DNA of 22,622 bases from Flavobacteriales bacterium. Lineage in GTDB: Bacteria > Bacteroidota > Bacteroidia > Flavobacteriales_D > CANHHI01. The stretch lies in the NCBI GenBank assembly GCA_947460225.1, contig CANHHI010000009.1:1-22622 (forward strand), written 5' to 3'. Shown one piece after another: positions 6,578-12,311 of the stretch; the stretch's first letter is position 1; every line of letters starts with the position of its first letter. The position numbers and the translations under genes are program-made. The notes beneath the pieces were generated by a model. It was not told the DNA's origin and searched no databases. It saw only the letters and a list, made by a program, of their open reading frames with translations.

Positions 6578-6604
6578 ACAAAAAAACACCTACTAAACAG
6601 TAGG
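6578..6604 (-). terminator. Intrinsic terminator overlapping the dioxygenase stop codon
   Basis: On the minus strand CCTACT-GTTT-AGTAGG is followed by TGTTTTTTT. The stop codon of the dioxygenase gene (6593-6595) lies within the hairpin, so its last codons encode MPTV from the 5' arm and loop. Confidence 0.85.
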
Positions 6605-7093
6605 CATTTTGGTTTGGCAATTTTTGCAAGTGCGCAAGTCCTCACTGTCGTAAAAACGCTTGAATACGGGCAAAAAATCTTTTTCTATGCTTTCCAAGAC
6701 AAAGTACTCTTCATAGAGTTTGTGGTTGCAATGTTCGCAAAACCATAAAAGCCCGTCTTTTGCGCCACTTCGCTTGGCTTCTATCACCAGCCCAACGGTG
6801 TCCGCTCCTCTAATCGGCGAATGTGGTGTTTTGGCTGGCAAAAAGAAAAATTCCCCTTCTTTGATAGTTATCAACTGGGCTTTGCCTTCCACTTGCACTT
6901 TCACCTGAATGTCGCCCAGCACCTGAAAAAAGATTTCAGCGGTTTCATTGTAATGGTAGTCCCTGCGGTTGTTTGGTCCCGCCACTGCCATGAACAAAAA
7001 CTGCTCATCTTCAAAAATAACTTTGTTGCTTACTGGTGGCTTTAAAAGGTGGCGATTTTCCGCCACCCAAGCCTTAATATTTATGGGCATCAT
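6593..7093 (-). CDS. 3-hydroxyanthranilate 3,4-dioxygenase
   Basis: This cytosolic iron enzyme opens the ring of 3-hydroxyanthranilate in the kynurenine route from tryptophan to quinolinate and NAD. The cupin core carries the iron ligands H47, E53 (HYNETAEIFF) and H91 (PAKTPHSPIR), with substrate-binding arginines R43 and R95. The C-terminus has two CxxC pairs, C119/C122 and C156/C159, the rubredoxin-like second iron site of bacterial enzymes of this family. The length of 166 aa is usual. Two Met codons stand at the start (7091-7093 and 7088-7090); either could be used. It begins 1 bp after the htrA stop, so the two are co-transcribed. No kynureninase or quinolinate phosphoribosyltransferase gene is in the window. 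Confidence 0.95.
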   Translation of the reverse strand: MMPINIKAWVAENRHLLKPPVSNKVIFEDEQFLFMAVAGPNNRRDYHYNETAEIFFQVLGDIQVKVQVEGKAQLITIKEGEFFFLPAKTPHSPIRGADTVGLVIEAKRSGAKDGLLWFCEHCNHKLYEEYFVLESIEKDFLPVFKRFYDSEDLRTCKNCQTKMPTV

Positions 7094-7094
7094 C

Positions 7095-8570
7095 TTAAAA
7101 ACCTAGTGCATAATATTTAACCACGCCATTGGGGTAAATCCCCTCCAAAAGTACACCGCCCTTGGCATTTTTTAGCACCGCTAAAAATTCTTTGGGTGTT
7201 TTCACCAACTGATTGCCGACTTTCACCACAATAAATCCGTCTCGAATGCCCGCTTGCGCCATTTTTCCATTCGGATTGATTTCTGTTACTTTCACGCCAT
7301 GCGCCAAATTCAAAGCCTTTTTCTCTTTGGCATTGGGCAATACAAGCACCGCACCCAAAGCACTCACGCTGCTGCTGTCTTCCTCTGGGTTGGTCAATTG
7401 CGTGCCACCCTCCAAATTTTTGAGCGTAATGTCTTTGCTTAACAATTCTCCTTGTCTTTCCAAAGCCATGCGAATAACATCGCCAGGGCGATATTGCCCA
7501 ACTTCTTTTTGCAAATCCGCCACGTCTAAAATATCTTTATCGCCGATTTTTTTGATAATATCTTCTTTTTTCAAACCACCCTCGGCGGCTGCGCCTTTTT
7601 CATTGAGGTTGTCAATAAACACGCCGTTTTTGTTTTTAAGTTTATATTTTTCTTGGATTTCGTCCGTGATATTTGCCACACCAACACCCAAAAACGCCCT
7701 TTGCACCTTGCCATATTGCAACAAATCCGCCGTTACTTTTTTGACAATATTGGCAGGTACTGCAAAAGAATAACCTGCATAAGCACCCGTTGTGGAAGCA
7801 ATAGCCGTTACAATGCCCACCACATCGCCTTGGGTGTTTACCAAAGCACCACCACTGTTGCCCTGATTAACCGCCGCATCAGTTTGAATAAATGATTCTA
7901 TGGGAAAAATGCCCTTGTCGGGGTCTGGTTTGAGCAGGCTCAAATTGCGCCCTTTTGCAGACACAATGCCTGCGGTTACCGTAGAAGTCAAATTTAAGGG
8001 ATTGCCCACTGCCAGCACCCACTCGCCCAAGCGCACCGTTTCAGAATTGGTAAATTCCAAAAAATGTAAATTTTGCGCCTCTACTTTCAGCAAAGCAATG
8101 TCTGTGGAGGGGTCTGTGCCGATGAGTTTTGCCAAATAGGTATCTTTGTTGTTGAGCACCACTTCTATTTTGTCTGCACCCTCTATCACGTGGTTATTGG
8201 TAACAATATAACCGTCTTGGGAAATAATCACCCCCGAACCAAATCCTAAGGCTTTGCGCTGGGCACTGCGCCTACCATCACCGTAGAAAAACTCCTGAAA
8301 AGGGTCTATGTAATTTTGTTGGTAGGTTGCCTCTACTTTGACGTGCACCACCCCATGCACCACTTTTTCCGCCACATCTTCAAAACCACCGATTTTGCTG
8401 GCTTTTTGTTGCATCAAATGCACATAATTTGGGGGCGTATCTGTTGTTTTTTGATTTTGGTTTTCGCTTTGATGTTGATGTAGCGATACCTGATAATGAT
8501 AAACTGCCACAGAAGACGATGCAACCACAGCAGATAGTAAAACTTGTTGAATTACGTTCTTGGTTTTCAT
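7095..8570 (-). CDS. HtrA/DegP-family periplasmic serine protease (Do type)
   Basis: This is an envelope quality-control protease and chaperone that degrades or refolds damaged exported proteins. Residues about 5-24 are a hydrophobic signal or anchor segment without a lipobox. The trypsin-like domain (about 60-285) contains the catalytic triad H127 (VTNNHVIE), D157 (STDIALLKV) and S239 (QGNSGGAL). Two PDZ domains follow at about 292-385 and 400-490, the Do/DegP layout; 491 aa is normal for Bacteroidota. The gene is first in a two-gene operon with the dioxygenase and has its own -7 box. Confidence 0.96.
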   Translation of the reverse strand: MKTKNVIQQVLLSAVVASSSVAVYHYQVSLHQHQSENQNQKTTDTPPNYVHLMQQKASKIGGFEDVAEKVVHGVVHVKVEATYQQNYIDPFQEFFYGDGRRSAQRKALGFGSGVIISQDGYIVTNNHVIEGADKIEVVLNNKDTYLAKLIGTDPSTDIALLKVEAQNLHFLEFTNSETVRLGEWVLAVGNPLNLTSTVTAGIVSAKGRNLSLLKPDPDKGIFPIESFIQTDAAVNQGNSGGALVNTQGDVVGIVTAIASTTGAYAGYSFAVPANIVKKVTADLLQYGKVQRAFLGVGVANITDEIQEKYKLKNKNGVFIDNLNEKGAAAEGGLKKEDIIKKIGDKDILDVADLQKEVGQYRPGDVIRMALERQGELLSKDITLKNLEGGTQLTNPEEDSSSVSALGAVLVLPNAKEKKALNLAHGVKVTEINPNGKMAQAGIRDGFIVVKVGNQLVKTPKEFLAVLKNAKGGVLLEGIYPNGVVKYYALGF

Positions 8571-8599
8571 AATTTACTGCTTTTATTGAATTGGTGCTA

Positions 8600-8607
8600 C
8601 AAATTTA
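8600..8607 (-). promoter_or_regulatory. -7 box of the htrA operon
   Basis: On the minus strand this reads TAAATTTG, matching TAnnTTTG, about 30 bp before the htrA start codon. No obvious -33 TTTG is seen. Confidence 0.65.
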
Positions 8608-8670
8608 ATTTTTTTTAGATTGGTATCCTCATGAATGGATAAAAAATTTAATGGTAAAGGATTTGTAACC

Positions 8671-8799
8671 ACGGACATAGTCCGTTTTAGTCTGCTTCGC
8701 AGGCGTTGTAATCGTTAGGTTATCTAGCCCGTGCGTAGCACGGATTAAATCAGACAATGTCTGTGCCTGTGAAGTAGATTAAAACGGGCTATGTCGGTG
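8671..8799. repeat. Hairpin-linker array between htrA and ferredoxin
   Basis: The gap between the divergent htrA and ferredoxin promoters is filled with palindromes: ACGGAC-ATA-GTCCGT (8671-8685), linker TTTTAGTC, a TGC/GCA hairpin, CCGTGC-GTA-GCACGG (8729-8743), GATTAAAT, CAGAC-AAT-GTCTG (8751-8763), and a degenerate GGGC/GTCGG hairpin after ATTAAAAC. It ends at the -33 box of the ferredoxin promoter. Confidence 0.8.
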
Positions 8800-8829
8800 T
8801 TGAATATGTTTAAATTTTTTTTATCTTTG
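8800..8829 (+). promoter_or_regulatory. Ferredoxin promoter
   Basis: TATCTTTG (8822-8829) is preceded at 19 bp by TTG (8800-8802). It sets the real start of the ferredoxin gene at 8848, because the longer open frame from 8791 would begin upstream of the promoter. Confidence 0.8.
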
Positions 8830-8847
8830 CTAGCCAAAAAGGATATC

Positions 8848-9198
8848 ATGGCAATTATTATAACAGACGACTGTATCAACTGTGGGGCTTGTGAGCCAGA
8901 ATGCCCAAATCACGCCATTTATGAAGGTGGCGCAAACTGGACTTTGATGGACGGCACACTGCTCAAAGGTGAGCAAACCACACCTATGGGCAATACCTAT
9001 CACGCCGATGCCATTCAAAAGCCTGTGAGCGATGGGGTGTATTACATTGTTCCCGACAAATGCACGGAATGCGTGGGTTTTCACGATGAACCTCAATGTG
9101 CGGCGGTTTGCCCTGTGGATTGTTGCGTGGACGACCCAGCACACCGAGAAACCCAAGAACAGCTAGAAGCCAAAAAGCGTTTTATGCACTTGGCTTGA
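8848..9198 (+). CDS. Ferredoxin with two 4Fe-4S sites (Allochromatium type)
   Basis: This is a small cytosolic electron carrier. The first cluster motif is C9-x2-C12-x2-C15-x3-C19-P; the second is C72-x2-C75-x8-C84-x3-C88-P, with the 8-residue loop typical of Allochromatium-type 2[4Fe-4S] ferredoxins. Extra cysteines C92 and C93 follow. Between the motifs lies an unusually long stretch of about 50 residues (20-71), so the protein is 116 aa rather than about 80. The start at MAIIITDDC is chosen because it follows a good promoter and puts the first cluster at the usual distance from the N-terminus. The 3' end overlaps the convergent nth gene by 17 bp. Redox partners are unknown. Confidence 0.93.
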   Translation: MAIIITDDCINCGACEPECPNHAIYEGGANWTLMDGTLLKGEQTTPMGNTYHADAIQKPVSDGVYYIVPDKCTECVGFHDEPQCAAVCPVDCCVDDPAHRETQEQLEAKKRFMHLA

Positions 9199-9832
9199 AG
9201 TTCGCCATTGTCCAAATTTCTTTGGTAATTACATCTTTTTCTAAGTCCCAGCCACGGCTGGGACTATATGCACGTGCATAGTAGATAATCTGCAAATGCA
9301 GTTTGTTCCATTTTTCTTTTGGGAAAAGGGCTTTGGCATCTTTTTCGGTTTGCTCCACATTTTTGCCCGAAGAAAGCAACCAGCGTGCCATCAAGCGATG
9401 AATGTGCGTATCCACAGGAAAACTCGGCACACCAAAAGCCTGCGCCATCACCACCGAAGCGGTTTTATGCCCCACACCGGGCAGGGCTTCCAAATCCTCA
9501 AAACTTTGTGGCACAACGCCTTGGTGCTTGTCCATAATAATGTTTGACAGCTCGCATATTGCTTTGGCTTTTCGGGGCGACAAACCGCAAGGGCGTATGA
9601 TGGCTTGCACCACAGCCACGTCTTGCTTTGCCATGTCTTTGGGATTGTCTGCAAGGGCAAACAAGGTGGGGGTGATTTGATTGACTCTCGCATCGGTGCA
9701 TTGTGCGGAAAGCAGCACCGCCACCAGCAACGTGTAAGGGTCTTGGTGCATTAAAGGAATCTCTGGATTGGGGAAAAAATCCTCCAAACGAGTGCCTACG
9801 TGCAGGGCAATTTTTTTGTGCGGAGTCTTCAT
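9182..9832 (-). CDS. nth: Endonuclease III homologue lacking the Fe-S cluster cysteines
   Basis: This base-excision-repair DNA glycosylase/AP lyase removes oxidised pyrimidines. The helix-hairpin-helix [13 protein letters not shown] has catalytic Lys123, and FPVDTHIHR has catalytic Asp141, so the active site is intact. The C-terminus should carry four cysteines binding a 4Fe-4S cluster, but none occur after residue 93. From recalled family sequences, the motif of the CPARGHDxxxCxxC type corresponds here to S190[10 protein letters not shown]200-V-I-T203, so the cysteines are Ser, Asp and Thr. The first part of this region coincides with two adjacent DNA palindromes at 9244-9280. At 216 aa the length is normal. 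A weak -7 match (TATATTAG, 9843-9850, minus) precedes it; it is divergent from recA. Confidence 0.94.
   Translation of the reverse strand: MKTPHKKIALHVGTRLEDFFPNPEIPLMHQDPYTLLVAVLLSAQCTDARVNQITPTLFALADNPKDMAKQDVAVVQAIIRPCGLSPRKAKAICELSNIIMDKHQGVVPQSFEDLEALPGVGHKTASVVMAQAFGVPSFPVDTHIHRLMARWLLSSGKNVEQTEKDAKALFPKEKWNKLHLQIIYYARAYSPSRGWDLEKDVITKEIWTMANFKPSA
9244..9280. repeat. Two adjacent perfect palindromes inside nth
   Basis: AGTCCCAGCC-AC-GGCTGGGACT (9244-9265) has 10-bp arms, and TATGCACGTGCATA (9267-9280) is a 14-bp perfect palindrome. Both are within nth codons for [13 protein letters not shown]. The core CCCAGCC/GGCTGGG is shared with the intergenic hairpins at 738-765 and 21171-21195. 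It could also act as a transcription barrier 46 bp after the ferredoxin stop, though no T-run follows. Confidence 0.85.
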
Positions 9833-9863
9833 AATTTTTGCGCTAATATACCTAAAAAATGTT

Positions 9864-9871
9864 TATCTTTG
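9864..9871 (+). promoter_or_regulatory. -7 box of recA
   Basis: TATCTTTG matches TAnnTTTG and lies 17 bp before the chosen recA start codon. A TTTG at 9837-9840 is 23 bp upstream, a little far for the consensus. No convincing SOS operator palindrome was recognised. Confidence 0.75.
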
Positions 9872-9887
9872 TATGAAATTTGATTTT

Positions 9888-10925
9888 ATGGAATCTACGG
9901 AAAAATTAAAAGCCTTACAGCTTACCTTAGACAAGCTAGACAAGCAATATGGCAAGGGTACGGTGATGAAACTCGGTGATGCGCCCATTGAAAAATTGGA
10001 CGTTATCCCTACGGGTTCTTTGGGCTTGGACTTGGCACTCGGTGTTGGGGGCTATCCAAAAGGTAGAATTATAGAAATATACGGACCCGAAAGTTCGGGT
10101 AAAACCACGCTGGCTATTCATGCCATTGCCGAGGTGCAAAAATTGGGTGGTATTGCAGCGATTGTAGATGCTGAACATGCTTTTGATGCATATTATGCCA
10201 AAAACTTGGGCGTGGACGTGGGCAATTTATTGATTTCTCAACCCGATAATGGCGAGCAAGCCATGGAAATTGCCGATAATTTGATACGCTCTGGGGCGAT
10301 TGATTTGATTATTATTGACTCGGTGGCGGCTTTGGTGCCAAAAGCGGAAATTGAAGGGGAAATGACAGACTCGCAAATGGGCTTGCAGGCTCGTTTGATG
10401 AGTAAAGCCTTGCGCAAAATTACGGCAACCATTAGCAAAACCAATTGTTGTTGCATTTTTATCAACCAATTGCGTGAAAAAATTGGCGTGATGTTTGGCA
10501 ATCCAGAAGTTACGACGGGTGGTAATGCCTTGAAATTTTATGCTTCGGTGCGTTTAGACATACGCCGAAAATCCCAACCCATTAAGGACGGCGATGTGGC
10601 GGTGGGTAGCAGTGTTACTGTGAAAGTGGTTAAAAATAAAGTGGCTCCGCCGTTTATGCAGGCTAGCTTTGATATTATGTACGGCGAGGGCATTTCTAAG
10701 CTCGGCGAAATTGTGGATATGGGTTCTGATAAGGGTGTGATTAAAAAATCAGGTTCTTGGTTTAGCTACAAAGATGAAAAAATTGGACAGGGTAGGGACA
10801 ATGTGAAAGCTTTGCTCAAAGACAACCCAGAACTTGCCGAAGAATTGGAAGTAAAAATCAAGGAAGCGATGGCAAATCCTGTGGAAGTGGTGAAAGAAAA
10901 AGAGGTAAAAGAACCTAAAAAGTAA
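9888..10925 (+). CDS. recA: RecA recombinase
   Basis: RecA forms ATP-dependent filaments on single-stranded DNA for homologous recombination and SOS induction. Walker A is G66-PESSGK-T73, the same numbering as E. coli RecA; Walker B is [13 protein letters not shown]-binding loop 1 ([22 protein letters not shown] region) and loop 2 ([18 protein letters not shown] region) are complete. The start [10 protein letters not shown] at 9888 gives 345 aa and a normal N-terminus and lies just after the promoter; the open frame extends upstream to 9768 but that part overlaps nth antisense and precedes the promoter. MKFDFMES at 9873 is a less likely start. The C-terminus ends in a short Lys/Glu-rich tail. 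Confidence 0.97.
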   Translation: MESTEKLKALQLTLDKLDKQYGKGTVMKLGDAPIEKLDVIPTGSLGLDLALGVGGYPKGRIIEIYGPESSGKTTLAIHAIAEVQKLGGIAAIVDAEHAFDAYYAKNLGVDVGNLLISQPDNGEQAMEIADNLIRSGAIDLIIIDSVAALVPKAEIEGEMTDSQMGLQARLMSKALRKITATISKTNCCCIFINQLREKIGVMFGNPEVTTGGNALKFYASVRLDIRRKSQPIKDGDVAVGSSVTVKVVKNKVAPPFMQASFDIMYGEGISKLGEIVDMGSDKGVIKKSGSWFSYKDEKIGQGRDNVKALLKDNPELAEELEVKIKEAMANPVEVVKEKEVKEPKK

Positions 10926-10965
10926 ATATTTTAGAATTTTTGTGCGTAGATTAAGAAAAAATTTG

Positions 10966-10973
10966 TAATTTTG
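10966..10973 (+). promoter_or_regulatory. -7 box of tRNA-Arg
   Basis: TAATTTTG matches TAnnTTTG and ends 13 bp before the tRNA. A TTTG lies at 10939-10942, 23 bp upstream. Confidence 0.7.
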
Positions 10974-10986
10974 CACTCAAATTCAA

Positions 10987-11058
10987 GCACTGATAGTTCA
11001 ATGGATAGAATTCTAGACTACGGATCTAGAGATGGAGGTTCGAATCCTCCTCGGTGCA
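10987..11058 (+). tRNA. tRNA-Arg (anticodon ACG)
   Basis: The cloverleaf is complete: acceptor GCACTGA/TCGGTGC with discriminator A, D-stem GTTC/GAAT, anticodon stem CTAGA/TCTAG with loop CTACGGA giving anticodon ACG, and T-arm GGAGG-TTCGAAT-CCTCC. CCA is not encoded. A34 would be converted to inosine to read CGU, CGC and CGA codons. Confidence 0.96.
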
Positions 11059-11062
11059 CGAA

Positions 11063-11090
11063 AATCCCCTCTTTTGGAGGGGATTTTTTT
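11063..11090 (+). terminator. Intrinsic terminator of tRNA-Arg
   Basis: ATCCCCTC (11064-11071) pairs with GAGGGGAT (11077-11084), followed by a run of T. It starts 5 bp after the tRNA. Confidence 0.92.
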
Positions 11091-11139
11091 GTTTATGGAG
11101 GAAAGCCGAAATGCGCAGTGTGGTTTTTTGGTGTTAAAA

Positions 11140-11206
11140 AATCCCGTAGGGATTGTAGGTTTATAGATAAATCTGTTCCATTTATCTACGACCCCGTAGG
11201 GGTCGT
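11140..11206. repeat. CCCGTAGGG nested-palindrome element
   Basis: Three palindromes in a row: AATCCCGTAGGGATT (11140-11154), arms TAGATAAA (11164-11171) and TTTATCTA (11181-11188), and ACGACCCCGTAGGGGTCGT (11188-11206). From memory, CCCGTAGGG pairs of this kind recur between genes in many Bacteroidota; there is no coding capacity. Confidence 0.75.
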
Positions 11207-11241
11207 TTCATTGTTTTTTGTGCTACATGCTACAAACCTTT

Positions 11242-11318
11242 GATGCCTCTGGCATCTGATGATAACGCCATGAAACAATTTAACGCCAAAGGCGCAGATT
11301 AAAACGGACTGTGCCCGC
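11242..11318. repeat. Hairpin-linker repeat modules
   Basis: GATGCC-TCT-GGCATC (11242-11256), CGCC-AAA-GGCG (11284-11294), an ATTAAAAC linker and a decayed CGGAC/GCCCG hairpin lie just upstream of RNA copy 2's promoter. Confidence 0.7.
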
Positions 11319-11337
11319 AAAAATATTTTCAATATTG

Positions 11338-11370
11338 TTTGAAACTTTAAAGAAAAAGTTTGTACCTTTG
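11338..11370 (+). promoter_or_regulatory. Promoter of structured RNA copy 2
   Basis: TTTG (11338-11341), a 21-bp spacer and TACCTTTG (11363-11370). The spacer contains AAACTTT and AAAGTTT as an inverted repeat, a possible regulator site that is only partly kept in the other two copies. Confidence 0.85.
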
Positions 11371-11373
11371 TGG

Positions 11374-11563
11374 TACGAATCTAAACGCCCATAGTTGGGC
11401 AATAACACGCCGAAAAAATCGGCTAGGGTTAAATTCTATTAAATATAACCCAACCTGACGGATAACCCAGCCGCAAGGCGTTTGTTGTCTGCGGCGTGTT
11501 TTACACGCTGAACGAGGCGTTTAGATTCGTAACCTTACAAATCGTCAGGTTGGGTTTTTTGTT
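11374..11563 (+). ncRNA. Candidate structured noncoding RNA, copy 2
   Basis: Same layout as copy 1. P1 is TACGAATCTAAACGCC (11374-11389) with GGCGTTTAGATTCGTA (11516-11531), 16 perfect pairs and unrelated in sequence to copy 1. P2 is GGGCAAT (11397-11403) with GTTGTCT (11484-11490), kept by G-T pairs. P3 GCCGAAAAAATCGGC (11409-11423) is identical. P4 keeps GGGTTA/TAACCC. A small GCC-GCAA-GGC hairpin replaces the CGCTGAAAGGCG of copy 1. P5 is GCGTGTTTTACACGC (11494-11508). Interior AACCCAACCTGACG (11447-11460) is complementary to 3' CGTCAGGTTGGGTT (11543-11556), followed by T-rich DNA. The long inverted repeat found near copies 1 and 3 is absent here. Confidence 0.82.
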
Positions 11564-11641
11564 TGTAGGTATTGCCTGCGAAGCAAAAAACACTCTTCAT
11601 CAGTAGCGCAGGAGTATGAACTTTGCGCATAGGTTGTCAAG

Positions 11642-11680
11642 CCACAAAACACCTACGCATATTTGCGTGGGGGTTTGTGG
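11642..11680. repeat. Imperfect long hairpin
   Basis: CCACAAAACACCTACGCA pairs with TTGCGTGGGGGTTTGTGG apart from two mismatches and one bulge. Function is not evident; no T-run follows. Confidence 0.6.
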
Positions 11681-11724
11681 TAGATAACTACCTACACAGC
11701 AGGATAACGTCAGGGTTTACTGCC

Positions 11725-11876
11725 CTGCCGAAGGCAGATTAAAACGGACTATGTCCGTGCGCCTTTGGCGCAGATTACGTGCAGGGTTTGCCTGCCCTGC
11801 CGTAGGCAGATTAACACGGACTATGTCCGCCGTGCGTAGCATGGATTAAACTGGACTGTGTCCGTAGAATAAAACA
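11725..11876. repeat. Hairpin-linker array upstream of ftsL
   Basis: Alternating hairpins and linkers: CTGCC-GAA-GGCAG (11725-11737), ATTAAAAC, CGGAC-TAT-GTCCG (11745-11757), a GCGCC-TTT-GGCGC hairpin, CTGCC-GTA-GGCAG, GGAC-TAT-GTCC, CGTGC-GTA-GCATG (one mismatch), GGATTAAAC, and GGAC-TGT-GTCC. The array stops about 35 bp before the ftsL -33 box. Confidence 0.8.
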
Positions 11877-11910
11877 TTGCGCAAGGATTTAATAATTTTT
11901 TTGCATAGCC

Positions 11911-11942
11911 TTTGCAGAACACGCTCAAAAGATTTATCTTTG
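11911..11942 (+). promoter_or_regulatory. Promoter of the ftsL-murD cluster
   Basis: TTTG (11911-11914) and TATCTTTG (11935-11942) are 20 bp apart, a full match to the Bacteroidetes consensus, ending 9 bp before the ftsL start. Its presence suggests that ftsL begins the operon here, with no mraZ or rsmH upstream. Confidence 0.85.
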
Positions 11943-11951
11943 CATTAAGAT

Positions 11952-12311
11952 ATGCAGGGCAACATTTTTAAAGATAAAACTCGGACGGGTGTTAAGCAGA
12001 AAAGTTCAAGCAATTGGCTTGACAATGTGCTTTCTGGTCGTTTTTTTGTGCAAGATGCGGTAAAGGAAAATGTTCCTTTTGCCTTTTTTGTGTTTGTGCT
12101 GCTTTTGGCTTATTTGATTTATGATTTTCAGGCGGAGAAAACCCTGGTGGACATTCACCGCAAGGAAATTGTTTTGCGTGATTTGCGCTTGAAACATTTG
12201 GCATTGCAAGCGCAATTGGCAAGGGAGAAATTGCAATCCAAAGTGGCACAAAAAACGTACAGTTTGGGTTTAAAAGAAATGACAGAGCCTGCACGCAAAA
12301 TCCATGAATAA
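11952..12311 (+). CDS. ftsL: FtsL-like cell division protein
   Basis: A 119-aa bitopic membrane protein with one membrane segment (about residues 41-58, VPFAFFVFVLLLAYLIYD) and a C-terminal helical, heptad-like segment (about 62-105). Sequence similarity among FtsL proteins is poor; the call rests on size, topology, and position directly before ftsI, with an 8-bp overlap. FtsL joins FtsB and FtsQ in the divisome and helps activate FtsWI. The start is close to the promoter's expected transcription start, so the leader is very short. Confidence 0.85.
   Translation: MQGNIFKDKTRTGVKQKSSSNWLDNVLSGRFFVQDAVKENVPFAFFVFVLLLAYLIYDFQAEKTLVDIHRKEIVLRDLRLKHLALQAQLAREKLQSKVAQKTYSLGLKEMTEPARKIHE

Larger units (their letters stand above)
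11091..11951. other. Gene-free repeat zone 2
   Basis: No protein gene is seen in these 860 bp. The stretch holds the CCCGTAGGG nested-palindrome element (11140-11206), hairpin-linker modules (11242-11318, 11725-11876), structured RNA copy 2 with promoter (11338-11563), an imperfect long hairpin (11642-11680) with an adjacent small one (GGTAG-ATAA-CTACC, 11679-11692), and the promoter of the ftsL operon. Confidence 0.8.

Noticed and set aside
8791..8847. N-terminal extension of the ferredoxin.
   Set aside because: The extension contains the -7 box and would begin upstream of transcription start.
9768..9887. N-terminal extension of RecA.
   Set aside because: It overlaps nth antisense and precedes the recA promoter; the start at 9888 gives the standard RecA N-terminus and numbering.
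9888..10925. Frameshift or intein in recA.
   Set aside because: All motifs are in one uninterrupted frame at the usual spacing.
10971..11243. 90-codon frame covering tRNA-Arg and downstream DNA.
   Set aside because: It overlaps the tRNA and its terminator and is a chance frame.
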